Position numbers and translations under genes: made by a program. From assembly GCF_000382705.1 (NCBI RefSeq), contig NZ_ARQE01000015.1, positions 10,630 to 62,473 of the forward strand: a stretch of DNA of 51,844 nt. Direction: 5' to 3'. The notes beneath the pieces are model-generated. The model was not told the origin of the DNA. It did not search any database and was given only the letters and a program-made list of their open reading frames with translations. Positions 36,277-45,597 of this stretch are shown here, piece after piece. How positions within the stretch are numbered: the stretch's first letter is position 1; the number at the start of each line of letters is the position of its first letter. Source of the stretch: Aureimonas ureilytica DSM 18598 = NBRC 106430. GTDB lineage: Bacteria; Pseudomonadota; Alphaproteobacteria; Rhizobiales; Rhizobiaceae.

Positions 36277-37230
36277 ATGCTTCGTCGCGATCGCGTTTGG
36301 TTGACAGGTTTACTGTTGGCAGCTGTCTGCTTGAGCGGCTGCAACGGCGAGAGTCGGGACGCAGGAACTAGAGGGACCGCGACGTCGTCGGCCGACCAGA
36401 CGGAGATCGCCAAGTCGAACGCCTACATCACGGCTGCCAATGAGAGTTCCGGCACGTTTGCAAAGGCCTTGCAGACTCACCAAGACACTGTCGCTTCCAA
36501 GCTCGCCGGTGATCGTCCATTGGAGGACTACGCCGTGGTTCCGGTCCAGGACGTCACCAAGATACGCGCCCGGCTAGAGAGCGCGGCCGCAATGGCTGGC
36601 TCGATTCCAGAGCTCGACCCGGCGGCTCGCGACTACGCGAGTGCCATCGCCGCCTTCGAGCCGGTCAACAACGGGCTGGCCAACTACGCCCAGTCCAAGG
36701 GTTTCCTGACGGACGAGGGCGCAAAGGCGCGAGCGGAGGATGAGGCCTTTGTCGCATCGCTCCGGAAGGTCGTGGACGCGGAGACGGTCTTCTTCGATAG
36801 GATCGACGCGCGGGACGCGCGTCTGACGCAGGAAGCCTACGACCGGGCGCCGGAGGGCAGCGTGGAACGCTACCGTGCCGGCATCGTCTTGCGCGGCAAG
36901 GCGGCGATGAAGGAGGTTCTGACCGTCTTCACCGAACCGGACGACGTCGCCACGCGCCAGGCGTTTGCCAAGAACCTCGACGAGATGGCGGGAATGGTCG
37001 AGAACTGGGACCGTGCCGTCCGGACCGAGAAGCCGGAAGGGTGCCCAACCCTTCAGAGCCGCGCCAACTTGGTGATCGCGAACGGGCGCAAGGCGGTCCA
37101 GAGCGCCGAGGAAGGCCGGTTTGACCGGGATTCCGGCACGCCGTCCTTCGTACTCCAGCAGGAGTTCAACGGTCTTCAGCAGAACTTCTCGATGATGATC
37201 TTCCAGCTCAACCAGCCCTTCTCCTGCTAA
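36277..37230 (+). CDS. YiiG/DUF3829-like lipoprotein
   Basis: This 317-residue lipoprotein has signal peptide and lipobox ending CLSGC (Cys22). The mature protein is helical and resembles YiiG/DUF3829 family lipoproteins (ITAANESSGTFAKALQTHQD at the start; the end FNGLQQNFSMMIFQLNQPFSC). The ATG at 36277 follows AGGGGAGGGGGT; the frame extends further upstream to 36229 but that part has no signal. It opens the plus-strand envelope-protein cassette. Function unknown. Confidence 0.78.
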   Translation: MLRRDRVWLTGLLLAAVCLSGCNGESRDAGTRGTATSSADQTEIAKSNAYITAANESSGTFAKALQTHQDTVASKLAGDRPLEDYAVVPVQDVTKIRARLESAAAMAGSIPELDPAARDYASAIAAFEPVNNGLANYAQSKGFLTDEGAKARAEDEAFVASLRKVVDAETVFFDRIDARDARLTQEAYDRAPEGSVERYRAGIVLRGKAAMKEVLTVFTEPDDVATRQAFAKNLDEMAGMVENWDRAVRTEKPEGCPTLQSRANLVIANGRKAVQSAEEGRFDRDSGTPSFVLQQEFNGLQQNFSMMIFQLNQPFSC

Positions 37231-37301
37231 GGGAGGGGTCGGCGGTGACGGTCCTGAGGGGCCAGGCGGAGGATCGCGGCCATCAAGGAATTGGAGACGC
37301 C

Positions 37302-37925
37302 ATGACCCTTCAGCTTTCTCTCCTCGGCTTCGGCGCGCTGCTCCTCGCGTCCGTCCCGTTGAGCGCTTCGCCGATGCTGTCGGGAAGCTACGGCCCGCTG
37401 GCGCTGATCGTGGCGGACAACGGATCGGTGCACGGCGTCTTCGCCGAGCGTCGAGTTGGCAACGGCACGCTGGAGGCGCCGCAGTTCGGCTGCTTGTTCC
37501 TGCTAGAAGGCCGCCTCGAGGGTGGAGAGGCCGATGTGGTCACATGGTTTCCCGGTGAGGCCGAGCGCATACGTGGCGAGCTTCGACTTGGCGCAGAGCC
37601 AAACCTGCAACTCGAGGAGAACCATGGCGGCTGCCTGATGACGAGCGGCGACATGAGGGACGCACCGTACGACCTTCTGCTGGACGAGCGGCGGGACGAC
37701 TGGATCGGAGCGGGACTCGTCACTGCCGGGCGGGCAATCCTCCACCCTTCCCCTGCGGCTGCGCCGGGCCGCAGGCGCCCCTATCTCGTCCGGTTCGACC
37801 CCGTCGCGGTGCTGGCTCGGCGTCCCGGCTGGATTCATGTCGAGTATCTCGAAGCCGCCGATGGGCGGGTGACCGGGTGGCTTCGGGAGGCCGATGTCAC
37901 ATTGAGTGCATCGTCGGGTCCGTAA
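37302..37925 (+). CDS. Exported protein, unknown function
   Basis: This 207-residue protein has a signal peptide (MTLQLSLLGFGALLLASVPLSA). The first half contains a short block with two Cys (FGCLFLLEG and HGGCLMTSG), and the C-terminal part (GWIHVEYLEAADGRVTGWLREADV) looks like an SH3-type beta domain. The next gene starts inside its stop codon (TAATG), so the two are translationally coupled. Confidence 0.68.
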   Translation: MTLQLSLLGFGALLLASVPLSASPMLSGSYGPLALIVADNGSVHGVFAERRVGNGTLEAPQFGCLFLLEGRLEGGEADVVTWFPGEAERIRGELRLGAEPNLQLEENHGGCLMTSGDMRDAPYDLLLDERRDDWIGAGLVTAGRAILHPSPAAAPGRRRPYLVRFDPVAVLARRPGWIHVEYLEAADGRVTGWLREADVTLSASSGP

Positions 37926-38368
37926 TGCGTCGCGCCAAGTGGTTCCGCCGGCTGGGTTTGACCGTGGCCGTCGGCGTACCCCTCGCCGTGGTTCTGGCGC
38001 CGGAGGGAAGATTGGCCTGCCATGAGCCCTATCTCAGGCAAGCGCAGCCGGACGGTGCGTGGAGCGTGACGATCTGCGGCCGCCCGCGCCTCTTCGCCAT
38101 GCCGGGCGGAGGATCGGACGCGCCCGGATGGATCGTCCTGCGCGACGATCATGGCGCCGTTCGCGGTGTGTCCTCCCTGGCCATGCTGCAACTCTATGGG
38201 ACAATTGGTGGGGAGACCGGATGGACAACGCACAGGGTCTCGCGCTCCATGGTGTTCGACCTGCCGCTCGACCCGGCGCGTGGGGACGTCGACCGGTGGT
38301 GGGACGAGCGCATCTGGCGGCTACGGGCACTGACGGGCCTGACGCCAACCGACGAGGACTACAGATGA
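37925..38368 (+). CDS. Membrane-anchored/exported protein, unknown function
   Basis: This 147-residue protein has an N-terminal hydrophobic segment (LGLTVAVGVPLAVVLAP) acting as a signal or anchor. Cys at ACHEPY and TICGR could pair. No domain was recognised. It shares one base with the preceding stop and overlaps the next gene by 4 bases, so it is part of a tightly coupled run of four genes. Confidence 0.65.
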   Translation: MRRAKWFRRLGLTVAVGVPLAVVLAPEGRLACHEPYLRQAQPDGAWSVTICGRPRLFAMPGGGSDAPGWIVLRDDHGAVRGVSSLAMLQLYGTIGGETGWTTHRVSRSMVFDLPLDPARGDVDRWWDERIWRLRALTGLTPTDEDYR

Positions 38369-38769
38369 GGCATGCCTTCCTGCTACTGTCGATCACGGTC
38401 CCTCTGGTCTGTCCGCTCACGGCGTCGGCGAGCGCGCAAGGCTTGGAGCCCGTCGAGGTCGGGGGCGAGGCGGAACTCGACGCCTGCGCAAGCCTCGGGC
38501 AGATCGTTCGGCTCGATCCGAAGGGCGACAACTTTCTTTCCGTTCGCAACGGGCCGGGTTCGCAGCGCCCGGAACTCGATCGCCTCGGTGCTGGCGCACT
38601 CGTCACGATCTGCGACGAACGCGGTCCGTGGCTCGGGATCGTCTACCCCGCACCGGGAACGCAGACCGATTGCGGCCTGTCCTCGCCGAGGCAGACGCGC
38701 TCGCCCTACGACGGTCCCTGCCGCTCGGGTTGGGTGCATGGCCGCTTCGTCGACGTCGTCGCGGGATGA
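38365..38769 (+). CDS. Exported SH3-like domain protein
   Basis: This 134-residue protein has a signal peptide (to ASAQG, about residue 25). An SH3_3-type pattern follows: FLSVRNGPGSQRPELDRLGAGALVTICDERGPWLGIVY, ending SGWVHGRFVDVV. Such domains often bind peptidoglycan or peptides in the periplasm. Four Cys residues suggest disulfides. It is coupled by ATGA overlaps on both sides. Confidence 0.75.
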   Translation: MRHAFLLLSITVPLVCPLTASASAQGLEPVEVGGEAELDACASLGQIVRLDPKGDNFLSVRNGPGSQRPELDRLGAGALVTICDERGPWLGIVYPAPGTQTDCGLSSPRQTRSPYDGPCRSGWVHGRFVDVVAG

Positions 38770-39011
38770 GACGGTCGGTAGCGCCTGTACGGATCGCTCG
38801 GACGATCCTCGTCCTTGCCTTTCTGTTCGTTGTCGTTTGGCTGAACGCCGTGACCCTGATCGGTGCCTATGGTTCGGGGGCGCCCCATTACGGCCGCACG
38901 ACCAACATGGACAAGTGGACCGACCCTCTACCGTGGCTGCTGCCGCTTGATCTCGTCATGATCGCCGCGGTGCTCGCCTCGATCTATCGGAACAGTCGAA
39001 GGCACGGCTGA
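38766..39011 (+). CDS. Small two-TM membrane protein
   Basis: This 81-residue protein has two hydrophobic segments (about 13-33 and 57-73). Its ATG overlaps the stop of the SH3-like gene. No known family was recognised. Confidence 0.6.
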   Translation: MRRSVAPVRIARTILVLAFLFVVVWLNAVTLIGAYGSGAPHYGRTTNMDKWTDPLPWLLPLDLVMIAAVLASIYRNSRRHG

Positions 39012-39082
39012 CGAATCGAGCAGAAGGCATCTCCTCTCCGCGTCGGCTTCCGACGTTCCGGCATGGGAACCCGAAACCAACG

Positions 39083-39487
39083 ATGATGCGCAGGCTGCTC
39101 CACTCGATCCTGATCGTCTCCGCCGTCGTGGGGATCCCGTTGACCATCGCCACGGTCGTGCTAGCCGGCTTTCTCGCGGTCGATACCGTGAACGGCCACG
39201 GCAACCCCTGGACGCCGCTGATGGTCGCATCAGGACCGATCCTCGTCATCGTCCCGGTCGTCGCCTGCATTTCGCTGGTGATCGGCCTTCCGTTTCACTT
39301 CGTCATCCGGCGAACACGCTATGCAGGCGACCTGTCCTACAGTCTCGCAGGCGGCATCGTCGGGCCTGCGGTTTGTGTGCTGCCATTCCTGCTCGACGGC
39401 AATTACGAGGGGGTGTGGATGTCTCCGCTCGGTCTCGTCAGCGGAGTGGCGACCGGACATGCATGGTGGCGGTCCGGGGCGTCGTGA
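39083..39487 (+). CDS. Polytopic membrane protein, unknown function
   Basis: This 134-residue protein has about four membrane segments (near 8-32, 47-72, 86-103 and 110-126). There are two in-frame ATGs at the start (39083, 39086). No family was recognised. It belongs to the plus-strand envelope cassette. Confidence 0.6.
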   Translation: MMRRLLHSILIVSAVVGIPLTIATVVLAGFLAVDTVNGHGNPWTPLMVASGPILVIVPVVACISLVIGLPFHFVIRRTRYAGDLSYSLAGGIVGPAVCVLPFLLDGNYEGVWMSPLGLVSGVATGHAWWRSGAS

Positions 39488-39592
39488 AGCCGCCGAGGTC
39501 CGTCGCGACGACTGGGGACCGTAGCCGGGGGTGCTGCGAAGACGCGTTTCGGGCTACGGTCGACACCCAGGATTCCGCTACAGGTCCGCCCC

Positions 39593-40180
39593 ATGCGCTT
39601 TTCTCTTCGCCTCGCCGCTCTCACCATCGGCCTCTTCCTGCTAGGACCGGCATCAGCTGCCGGGGATCGTCTTGGGGTGCCGGGCGCGATCGAGTTCGCT
39701 GACATGTCCTACATTCTTGCATCAGCCGACGAGCCGCAGCCGGGCTACGTGAAGCAGGAGTACCTGCCGAAGGGCGCGACGTTCGATCGTTACGAAACGA
39801 TGATGCTCGTCGAGTTCGTGGAAGGGGACATGAAGCCGGCGGAGATCGTTCGCGCGCAGACGCAGATGCTCGACGAGCGCCGCACGATGGATCCCTTCGT
39901 CAACTACGACATCGTGCTGGCAAGCGAGGGAGACGGAATCATCCTCGATTTCCTGATGTCCGGAGAGACTGAGGAAGGAACGCGAATTGCGGAGTGGAAT
40001 GCCTACCGCTACGTCTCCGGCAAAAACCCGGAGGGAAAAGCCGGCGGCTGGCTCGTCGGCGTCAGCCGCAGGGCCTATGGTGACGACATCACCCCGTTCC
40101 TCGAGCGCCTTCGCACCGAACGCGGCGCCGACGTCGCGACGCTCGCCGCGATAAGCGTGCCGCCGATGTCGGCAGACTGA
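39593..40180 (+). CDS. Exported protein, unknown function
   Basis: This 195-residue protein has a signal peptide (MRFSLRLAALTIGLFLLGPASAAG). The mature part is a compact alpha/beta sequence without Cys, with a final helix (ITPFLERLRTERGADVATLA). No known domain was recognised. It has its own 105-bp upstream gap, so it may have a separate promoter. Confidence 0.65.
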   Translation: MRFSLRLAALTIGLFLLGPASAAGDRLGVPGAIEFADMSYILASADEPQPGYVKQEYLPKGATFDRYETMMLVEFVEGDMKPAEIVRAQTQMLDERRTMDPFVNYDIVLASEGDGIILDFLMSGETEEGTRIAEWNAYRYVSGKNPEGKAGGWLVGVSRRAYGDDITPFLERLRTERGADVATLAAISVPPMSAD

Positions 40181-40412
40181 CGCCGAACCATGCCCCGCCG
40201 ATCCTTACAGTCGGAACGAGACGGAATGGGAAGCCAACCATCCGTCTCGACCTGGATCGAGAACGGGCGCTCTGGTCGGATCGCGTGAAGCATGTTTCGT
40301 AGGGCAGGGTATGCCGACGCGCTCGCCGTGAACCCAGATCGCCTTTCCCGCCCGGTGTGCCACTCTCTCCGAGCCCCCTTGGACGTCACTGCTACAAGCT
40401 CAACGGACCAAC

Positions 40413-41564
40413 ATGACGATCGGTAACAACGCGATATCCATCGACAGCGGCGTCACGCCCAGCGGCCCGCCTCGCTGGACGCTCGCCGACTTTCTCAGCA
40501 CCTATCGGTACTGGGCGCTTTTCCTGTCATTCATGCTCGTGGCGCTTGGCGGGCAGGGGGGCGGCACCGTTCTCCCATTGATGTTGATGGACGCTGCGAG
40601 CACCTATCAGACCATCGGCATGTTTCACCTTGGTATCAGCATGGGCTGGATCGTCGGTGCCTTTCTCGCCTTCGTGGTAGCCCCTCGGAATGGCCGGGCC
40701 GCTTTGATCTGGCCGTGTCTCGCCTGCGCCGTGATCACGACCGCTTTCTTGTTCCTGCCGGGGTTCTGGTCGTTTCCAGCCTTCCTGATCGTGTTCGGGC
40801 TCGCCTGCGGCGCCGCCCAGGGCGTCTTTCCCCTCGCACTAGCAGTCTTCCTGACGGGAGGGCGCCCCGGCCGTACCGATTTCGCCGGCGCACTCCTCCT
40901 TCTCTCGCCCACGGTTCTGATAGCGATGTTGGCGCCGATGGGGGCGTCCATGCTCTACGAGCAGGTCGGTGGATGGAGCGTGGTGAGCGGAATGGTCGCC
41001 TGTCTGCTTTTGGCGGTCGCCGTGCTCGTGCCGGCGCGCGGCTCGGGCTTCGAGGATGCTCCGTCTCCCCGCCATCGACCGGGTCGGCCCCGCCGGCGCT
41101 CGCCCTTGGCGGTCGCAGCGGTCCTGCTCGCGCCGTTTGCTGCCTCGGCTGCGGCTGGCCTCGTCATGTTTCTGGCGACCTTGGCGGGCTCGGGAGCGGA
41201 CAAGATCCCATCTCTGAAGGTCGCGCTGGCGTCCACAATCGGTTGCATCACGCTCGGCGCTCTCGTCTACCTCGCGGTCTGGCTCTACCGCATCCACGGC
41301 GAACTGGCGGGCGCGGCTCCCTCGCAGCGCCTGCTCACGCCGTTCGCCGCCGTTCCCGTCGCCCTTCTCGTGCCGTTCGGCATGCCGGTGCTCTTGATAA
41401 CGCTCGCCGATCTTCTCAACGACCGCGCCCGGGGGAGCGGGAAAGGGCAGGCGATCTCGATCGCCTGGCTCGTCGGCGGGACCGTTTTCTTGCCGCCGGT
41501 CGCCATCGCGATGGTTCAGAGCGCGGCGAACAGGAGCTACGATGCGCCCGGGGAGCCATCCTGA
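40413..41564 (+). CDS. Polytopic membrane protein, MFS-like
   Basis: This 383-residue protein has about ten to eleven membrane segments. The first half resembles the start of a major-facilitator fold (GGTVLPLMLMDAASTYQTIGMFHLGISMGWIVGAFLAF), and a basic loop near 215-230 (RHRPGRPRRRS) separates the two halves. Substrate motifs of MFS transporters are not obvious. It is the largest membrane protein of the plus-strand cassette; a gap of about 230 bp precedes it. Confidence 0.65.
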   Translation: MTIGNNAISIDSGVTPSGPPRWTLADFLSTYRYWALFLSFMLVALGGQGGGTVLPLMLMDAASTYQTIGMFHLGISMGWIVGAFLAFVVAPRNGRAALIWPCLACAVITTAFLFLPGFWSFPAFLIVFGLACGAAQGVFPLALAVFLTGGRPGRTDFAGALLLLSPTVLIAMLAPMGASMLYEQVGGWSVVSGMVACLLLAVAVLVPARGSGFEDAPSPRHRPGRPRRRSPLAVAAVLLAPFAASAAAGLVMFLATLAGSGADKIPSLKVALASTIGCITLGALVYLAVWLYRIHGELAGAAPSQRLLTPFAAVPVALLVPFGMPVLLITLADLLNDRARGSGKGQAISIAWLVGGTVFLPPVAIAMVQSAANRSYDAPGEPS

Positions 41565-41683
41565 TCGGACAGTCTCGCCGATGGCGAAACATTCAGAGCG
41601 TGCGCTACATCCTCGAACCGGCCGCCTCCAAGTTGCGCTGGTCAAACGTCGGACGGCGCGACCGCGACGAAGGCAACCGTTCC

Positions 41684-42133
41684 ATGGCCAGGGACCCAAG
41701 CGACGACAGCTGGCTTCATCGAGGCCAGCAATCGGACCGGGCTGCGATCCTCGCCGCGCTGGCGATGCTTCTCGGCACGATAAGTCTCGCCTTCACGCTG
41801 GCGGACGCGTGACCACGCGGAGCCAACCGCACCGCTCTTGCCCTTTGGTTCCTGGTCCTGCCGGTGGCTCTATGGATCGGCGGCTGGATGGGCTTCATCG
41901 CGCGTGATGCGCGGTTTCGCGCCGTGTTCCTGTTTCTCGCCTGCGCGGCCGCCGGGGCCGGTCTCTTCCTGAGGCCGACCGCGCTGTTCCTTCCGTCGCT
42001 CGGTGAGTTCGGGGCGGCCGTTCTCGTCGCGGCAGTCAGTCTTGTTCTCCGCCGGAAAGGTCTCGGCGAAGGAGAGGAGCGGGGCGGCGAGGACGGGCTC
42101 GGCCAGAGCCTTGCGGAGGAATGGCGATGGTAG
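41684..42133 (+). pseudogene. Small polytopic membrane protein with in-frame TGA, paralogue of the gene at 43332-43760
   Basis: One frame of 149 codons is interrupted by TGA at 41810-41812. Before the stop it reads DRAAILAALAMLLGTISLAFTLADA; after it, LVLPVALWIGGWMGFIARDARFR through AAVLVAAVSLVLRRKGL. The minus-strand paralogue aligns along its whole length without a stop. The conserved frame on both sides indicates a recent CGA-to-TGA change or, less likely, readthrough. The downstream part could restart at GTG 41864. Confidence 0.65.
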
Positions 42134-42208
42134 CGGCGTTTTCGCCGCGCGCCACGCTCGCCGCTGCCCTGGCGTGCGTCGAGCGTCGAAGAGAACCGCA
42201 AGATCCTG

Positions 42209-42412
42209 ATGCATCCGACGATGAAGCGGTTCGCCGACACCGCCGTGGCCCTCGCCGAAGGGAACGGCCGCCAGTGGATCGTCCTCAAACGCGACTGGCA
42301 CGGTTGGCCCGACTCCGAGCGCTACGTCCTCTTCGTGTTGGAGAACGAGGAGGTCTGGCTGGCCAGGGATTTCGCCCGCTGGCCTCGCTCTTGGGGTGAG
42401 CATCCGGCCTAA
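42209..42412 (+). CDS. Small soluble protein, unknown function
   Basis: This 67-residue protein starts at ATG 42209 (or 42221). It has a protein-like, Trp-rich composition (GNGRQWIVLKRDWHGWPDSERYVLFVL) and no known domain. It ends 19 bp from the converging stop of the minus-strand cassette. Confidence 0.5.
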   Translation: MHPTMKRFADTAVALAEGNGRQWIVLKRDWHGWPDSERYVLFVLENEEVWLARDFARWPRSWGEHPA

Positions 42413-42431
42413 GGAGGCGCTTTTGCCGCGT

Positions 42432-42923
42432 TCACCGATCGGCAGCGGCTGCGCAGCTTGTCGGCGCTTTCGCCCAAAGGGTCCAAGTGATGCGCGTGCC
42501 CGAGCGCGTATCGCAAAGCTCGTAGCCGGAGCGCATCATCAAAAGTGAGTTCAGCATGCCGCCCGTCAGTCCCAACAAGGGGACGAGAACGATCGTGCCG
42601 AGCAGCACCGCCATCACGGCCGTGCCCATACGCTCGGCCCACCGCCTCGACAATAACTCGATGCCGAACAGTCCCCCTATCGCCAAGACGGCAAATGCCA
42701 GCACCGGCAAGGCATACAGGACGTTGATGGTCTCCACGACCGCCGCGTCCGCGCGAAGGGACATGACGAGCGATCGTATCTCCGCAAGGCTCCAGGAGCC
42801 TAGGCTGAAACCCATGAGGGCGATGCCGACCGACTTCACAAGCAGGAGCGGTTTGTTCCTGATCGGCTCGAGCTGATGGTCCGCGCCGGAGGCCTTCCGG
42901 GATCGTCTGCGGGACGTCGGCAT
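42432..42923 (-). CDS. Polytopic membrane protein, unknown function
   Basis: This 163-residue protein starts with a basic soluble N-terminus (MPTSRRRSRKASG), then has about four membrane segments (near 30-46, 67-87, 100-125 and end). No family was recognised. The frame stays open upstream to 43289 and includes a signal-like stretch at 43253 (MTFVALAFPALLSVGLPTSA), but the intervening part has weak coding character, so the short start is preferred. It is the last gene of the minus-strand cassette. Confidence 0.55.
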   Translation of the reverse strand: MPTSRRRSRKASGADHQLEPIRNKPLLLVKSVGIALMGFSLGSWSLAEIRSLVMSLRADAAVVETINVLYALPVLAFAVLAIGGLFGIELLSRRWAERMGTAVMAVLLGTIVLVPLLGLTGGMLNSLLMMRSGYELCDTRSGTRITWTLWAKAPTSCAAAADR

Positions 42924-43331
42924 CGCGACCTCGTCTTGTTCGGAGAACCACGGGCGGCCTCGACCCTCGTCGTTTGCGAGGTCTGCCGCAACACCTATGA
43001 TGCGAGGGAGAGCCCGGCATCGGATCGGCGGCATCCGGGCTGGCGCCAAGATGGGGGCAAACAGATGCAGGAGCCGATCGATGGTCCAGGCGCGGACCGG
43101 GACGCGTCCGTTCTTTGGGCCATACTGCCGTCCTTCGGCCTGCCATGCAGTTAGGCCGTAAGCCCGAGATCCGTTCTTTGGTCTTGGGAGTGCCGCAGAA
43201 GTCGGCAAGCCAACTGAGAGGAGAGCTGGAAACGCTAAAGCCACGAAGGTCATTTCGCGACGATACGTGGTCGCCGCAGCATCGCCCAACGACCGATCGT
43301 GCTCTGGAGTTGACCCCTCGATCCCGAGCGG
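42924..43331. other. Gap between two genes of the minus-strand cassette
   Basis: No separate gene is supported. It might be a 5' extension of the 42432 gene on minus, or a leader with its own promoter. Confidence 0.35.
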
Positions 43332-43760
43332 TCACCTTGCCGGTCCCTCCCGCTCGACGAGGCTCTCACGGCGCAGCACGAGGCTCGCGACCGCGGCGGG
43401 ACCGGCGAGACCCAGATTGGCGAGGGGAACGGGGAGGGCGTCGCCCCGCATGAGGGCTAAAGCCAAGCCGAAGCCCGCCCCGCCGACGCTCAGCAGCATC
43501 GCTGAGGTCCAGAGCCGCACGGCGCGTGCCGTGAAGCGCGTGAGATCGCCGACCCACCATGCCATGGGCAGCATCAGCAGCCAGGACAGGAGGCCGGCGC
43601 GCGGAGCGTGATGGGGTGCATCGACGAGGGCGGTGATCACGCCGAGCGTGCCGAAGAGCGCCGCCACCGCCGCAAGGATTGCCGCTGCGTTCGACCTGCG
43701 GTCGCGGCGCAGGCGCCCCCAATATTCGGCGTCGCTTTGCCGGGCCGCGTTCCGCTTCAT
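43332..43760 (-). CDS. Small polytopic membrane protein, paralogue of the gene at 41684-42133
   Basis: This 142-residue protein has about four membrane segments, beginning after a charged N-terminus (MKRNAARQSDAEYWGRLRRDRR). It aligns with the plus-strand copy over AAILAAVAALFGTLGVITALVDA, the LLMLPMAWWVGDLTRF segment and the end AAVASLVLRRESL. The ATG at 43760 overlaps the upstream stop. Function unknown; duplication across converging cassettes suggests both serve one process. Confidence 0.65.
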   Translation of the reverse strand: MKRNAARQSDAEYWGRLRRDRRSNAAAILAAVAALFGTLGVITALVDAPHHAPRAGLLSWLLMLPMAWWVGDLTRFTARAVRLWTSAMLLSVGGAGFGLALALMRGDALPVPLANLGLAGPAAVASLVLRRESLVEREGPAR

Positions 43761-44497
43761 CTTGTCTGGCTTCCGCATTCCACCGCGCCGAGGAGCGTCC
43801 AAGCCTGCGTCCAGTCGGGCTCGGTGCCGGCATCTGCATGACCGGACCATTCGAACGCAAGCATGCCCGCCTTCGACGCCCGTTCGGCTCGCATCGTGAC
43901 GGCGTCGCCCCCCGACCCGCCGCCCTCGCGGGAGACGGCGTAGCGCACGAGGTCGGCCCCGACCCGAACCTGCCGGTCGAGCCAGGGCGAGGCCTCGCTT
44001 CCGGGGCGAAGCGAGACCGTCATCTCGAAGGGCCTTCGCAGATCCTGCCAGCCCTCCGGTCGCACGAGAAGGCCGTCCGCGGTCTGCCGGACGTCGAACC
44101 CGGCGATGTCGGCGACGAGTCGGCAGGGGCCGGGCGGCATTACCGTAACCCTCAGGGTCATGCCCGGAAACACGAAGTTGACAAAGCCGCCGTCCTCGCT
44201 CCACCGGATCACGCGGTGCGCGGAGCGCGAGCCGAAATAGGGACCGTCGATTGGGTTTCCGCTGAGCGCATGGTGGACACCCGGACCCTCGATCCGGTAC
44301 TCGAACCAGCGATGCAGGCTATTGGTGAGGAAACCGCGCTCCGACCAGTCCATCACCGACGCGGTGAAGCGCCCGTCCGCTGACGCACGGGTTTCGCCGG
44401 TTCCGACCGGCATCACATGGAGGGCGCGCACGAACGCGGCCACGGCGAGAAGCAGCGCGAGGCCGGCGAAACCGAAAATTCGTCGCCGGGATTTCAC
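43757..44497 (-). CDS. Membrane-anchored extracytoplasmic protein, unknown function
   Basis: This protein of about 246 residues has an N-terminal anchor (RRRIFGFAGLALLLAVAAFV) and a beta-rich body (TASVMDWSERGFLTNSLHRWFEYRIEGPGV). The start is probably GTG 44497; the frame continues upstream to 44716 across the preceding gene. It is coupled to the paralogue gene by a 4-base overlap. No family was recognised. Confidence 0.6.
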   Translation of the reverse strand: MKSRRRIFGFAGLALLLAVAAFVRALHVMPVGTGETRASADGRFTASVMDWSERGFLTNSLHRWFEYRIEGPGVHHALSGNPIDGPYFGSRSAHRVIRWSEDGGFVNFVFPGMTLRVTVMPPGPCRLVADIAGFDVRQTADGLLVRPEGWQDLRRPFEMTVSLRPGSEASPWLDRQVRVGADLVRYAVSREGGGSGGDAVTMRAERASKAGMLAFEWSGHADAGTEPDWTQAWTLLGAVECGSQTR

Positions 44498-44537
44498 GAG
44501 ACGAACGCCCTGTCGGCGGGTCTGCCGTTCGCAAGGG

Positions 44538-44867
44538 TTATCTCGGTGGCCGCTCGAAGGGCGGCAAGATCGCCGGCTCCTTGGTCCATTTCTTCGGGAA
44601 GGGGCGCACGGGAACCTCGCTGCCCCGTGGGATCGAACCGAGATGGCGGTGGACGCGGCGGTAGTCGGGGTCTTCCGGGGCATAGCGCAACTCGCCCTCG
44701 CCGAGCGCCGAACCATCCTCGGCTTCGGCGCGAAGCCGCAGAACCAGAGTGCCGTCCGCCTCCTCGTGCGCCGACCCGATCGAGCCGTCGTCCGCTCGAA
44801 TCGGTGCGGACGAGATCGACAGGCCGGCGAGCACGAGGCCTGCGGTGGCAGACCCGACGCGGTTCAT
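44538..44867 (-). CDS. Small exported protein, unknown function
   Basis: This 109-residue protein has a signal peptide (to about SAPIRA, residue 25). The ATG at 44867 follows AGGAGGCC. The mature part is acidic, then Pro-rich and basic at the end (VRPFPKKWTKEPAILPPFERPPR). No domain was recognised. Confidence 0.6.
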   Translation of the reverse strand: MNRVGSATAGLVLAGLSISSAPIRADDGSIGSAHEEADGTLVLRLRAEAEDGSALGEGELRYAPEDPDYRRVHRHLGSIPRGSEVPVRPFPKKWTKEPAILPPFERPPR

Positions 44868-44937
44868 CAGGCCTCCTGCACAAGAGGCCGCGCACACCGG
44901 GCGCGGGACGGCCGAGCGTAGCGCATCGCAGTCGCCG

Positions 44938-45597
44938 TCATTGTGGAATCACCGCCAAGGCCGTCACCGTCTCCACGAACGACGTACGTGGGCAGGCCGT
45001 GCCGAACTCGTGCAGCACGTCGTTCCCATCGAAGAGAGCCACGCTGCAGAGCGCGTCCGTTGGTCCGGGCGTGTCGATCGAAGTTGGATCCTTCGTTGCC
45101 CAGACCGTGTTCGCCGCCCGGACGACCGCATCCATCTCGCTCGTCGTCAGCTCGCGGCTCGTGTCGCGTTCGATAACGCTCGCCCGCTGGCCGTCACGCG
45201 ACGCCGCGGCAAGACGCGTAGTCGCCTGGCGGAGCGTGCGCGAGTCGAGATCGAGAATAATCCATCTTGCCTGCGGCGACAGGACGTTGCCAGTGGCAAC
45301 GAGCACCCCTCGCTTCGGAAGGTCGCCGGGAAAGGCGAGATGCGTACCGGCGCGATCGGTCCGGAAGGGAGAGGCGAGCTTGCCAGGCGCGTAGACGAGG
45401 TGAGGCTGATCAGCGGCGGCAGTGCCCGTCCTGATCGCCGGGACCGAAGAGGTCAGGCACCCCAGGGCGAGCGCCAGGGCGAGCGGGCGATGTCGCCTCC
45501 GGCATTCGGGCACAACGGGGCTTGAACCTCCTCGTCGAGATGGCGGCACGGCATGCCTGACGGCGCGTCGGGGACGGACATGCTGACTGGTCCTCAT
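44938..45597 (-). CDS. Exported protein, unknown function
   Basis: This 219-residue protein has an unusually long basic N-terminus before a hydrophobic signal stretch (PLALALALGCLTSSVPA, about residues 42-58); a shorter start within it is possible. The mature part contains a Cys pair (DALCSVALF and GTACPRTSF). The ATG at 45597 overlaps the stop of the M48 peptidase gene, so the two are coupled. Confidence 0.62.
   Translation of the reverse strand: MRTSQHVRPRRAVRHAVPPSRRGGSSPVVPECRRRHRPLALALALGCLTSSVPAIRTGTAAADQPHLVYAPGKLASPFRTDRAGTHLAFPGDLPKRGVLVATGNVLSPQARWIILDLDSRTLRQATTRLAAASRDGQRASVIERDTSRELTTSEMDAVVRAANTVWATKDPTSIDTPGPTDALCSVALFDGNDVLHEFGTACPRTSFVETVTALAVIPQ

Noticed and set aside
42924-43253. 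5' extension of the 42432 membrane-protein gene with a signal-like start
   Set aside because: The intervening sequence lacks coding character and would place an unusual basic region after the signal; kept only as an alternative.
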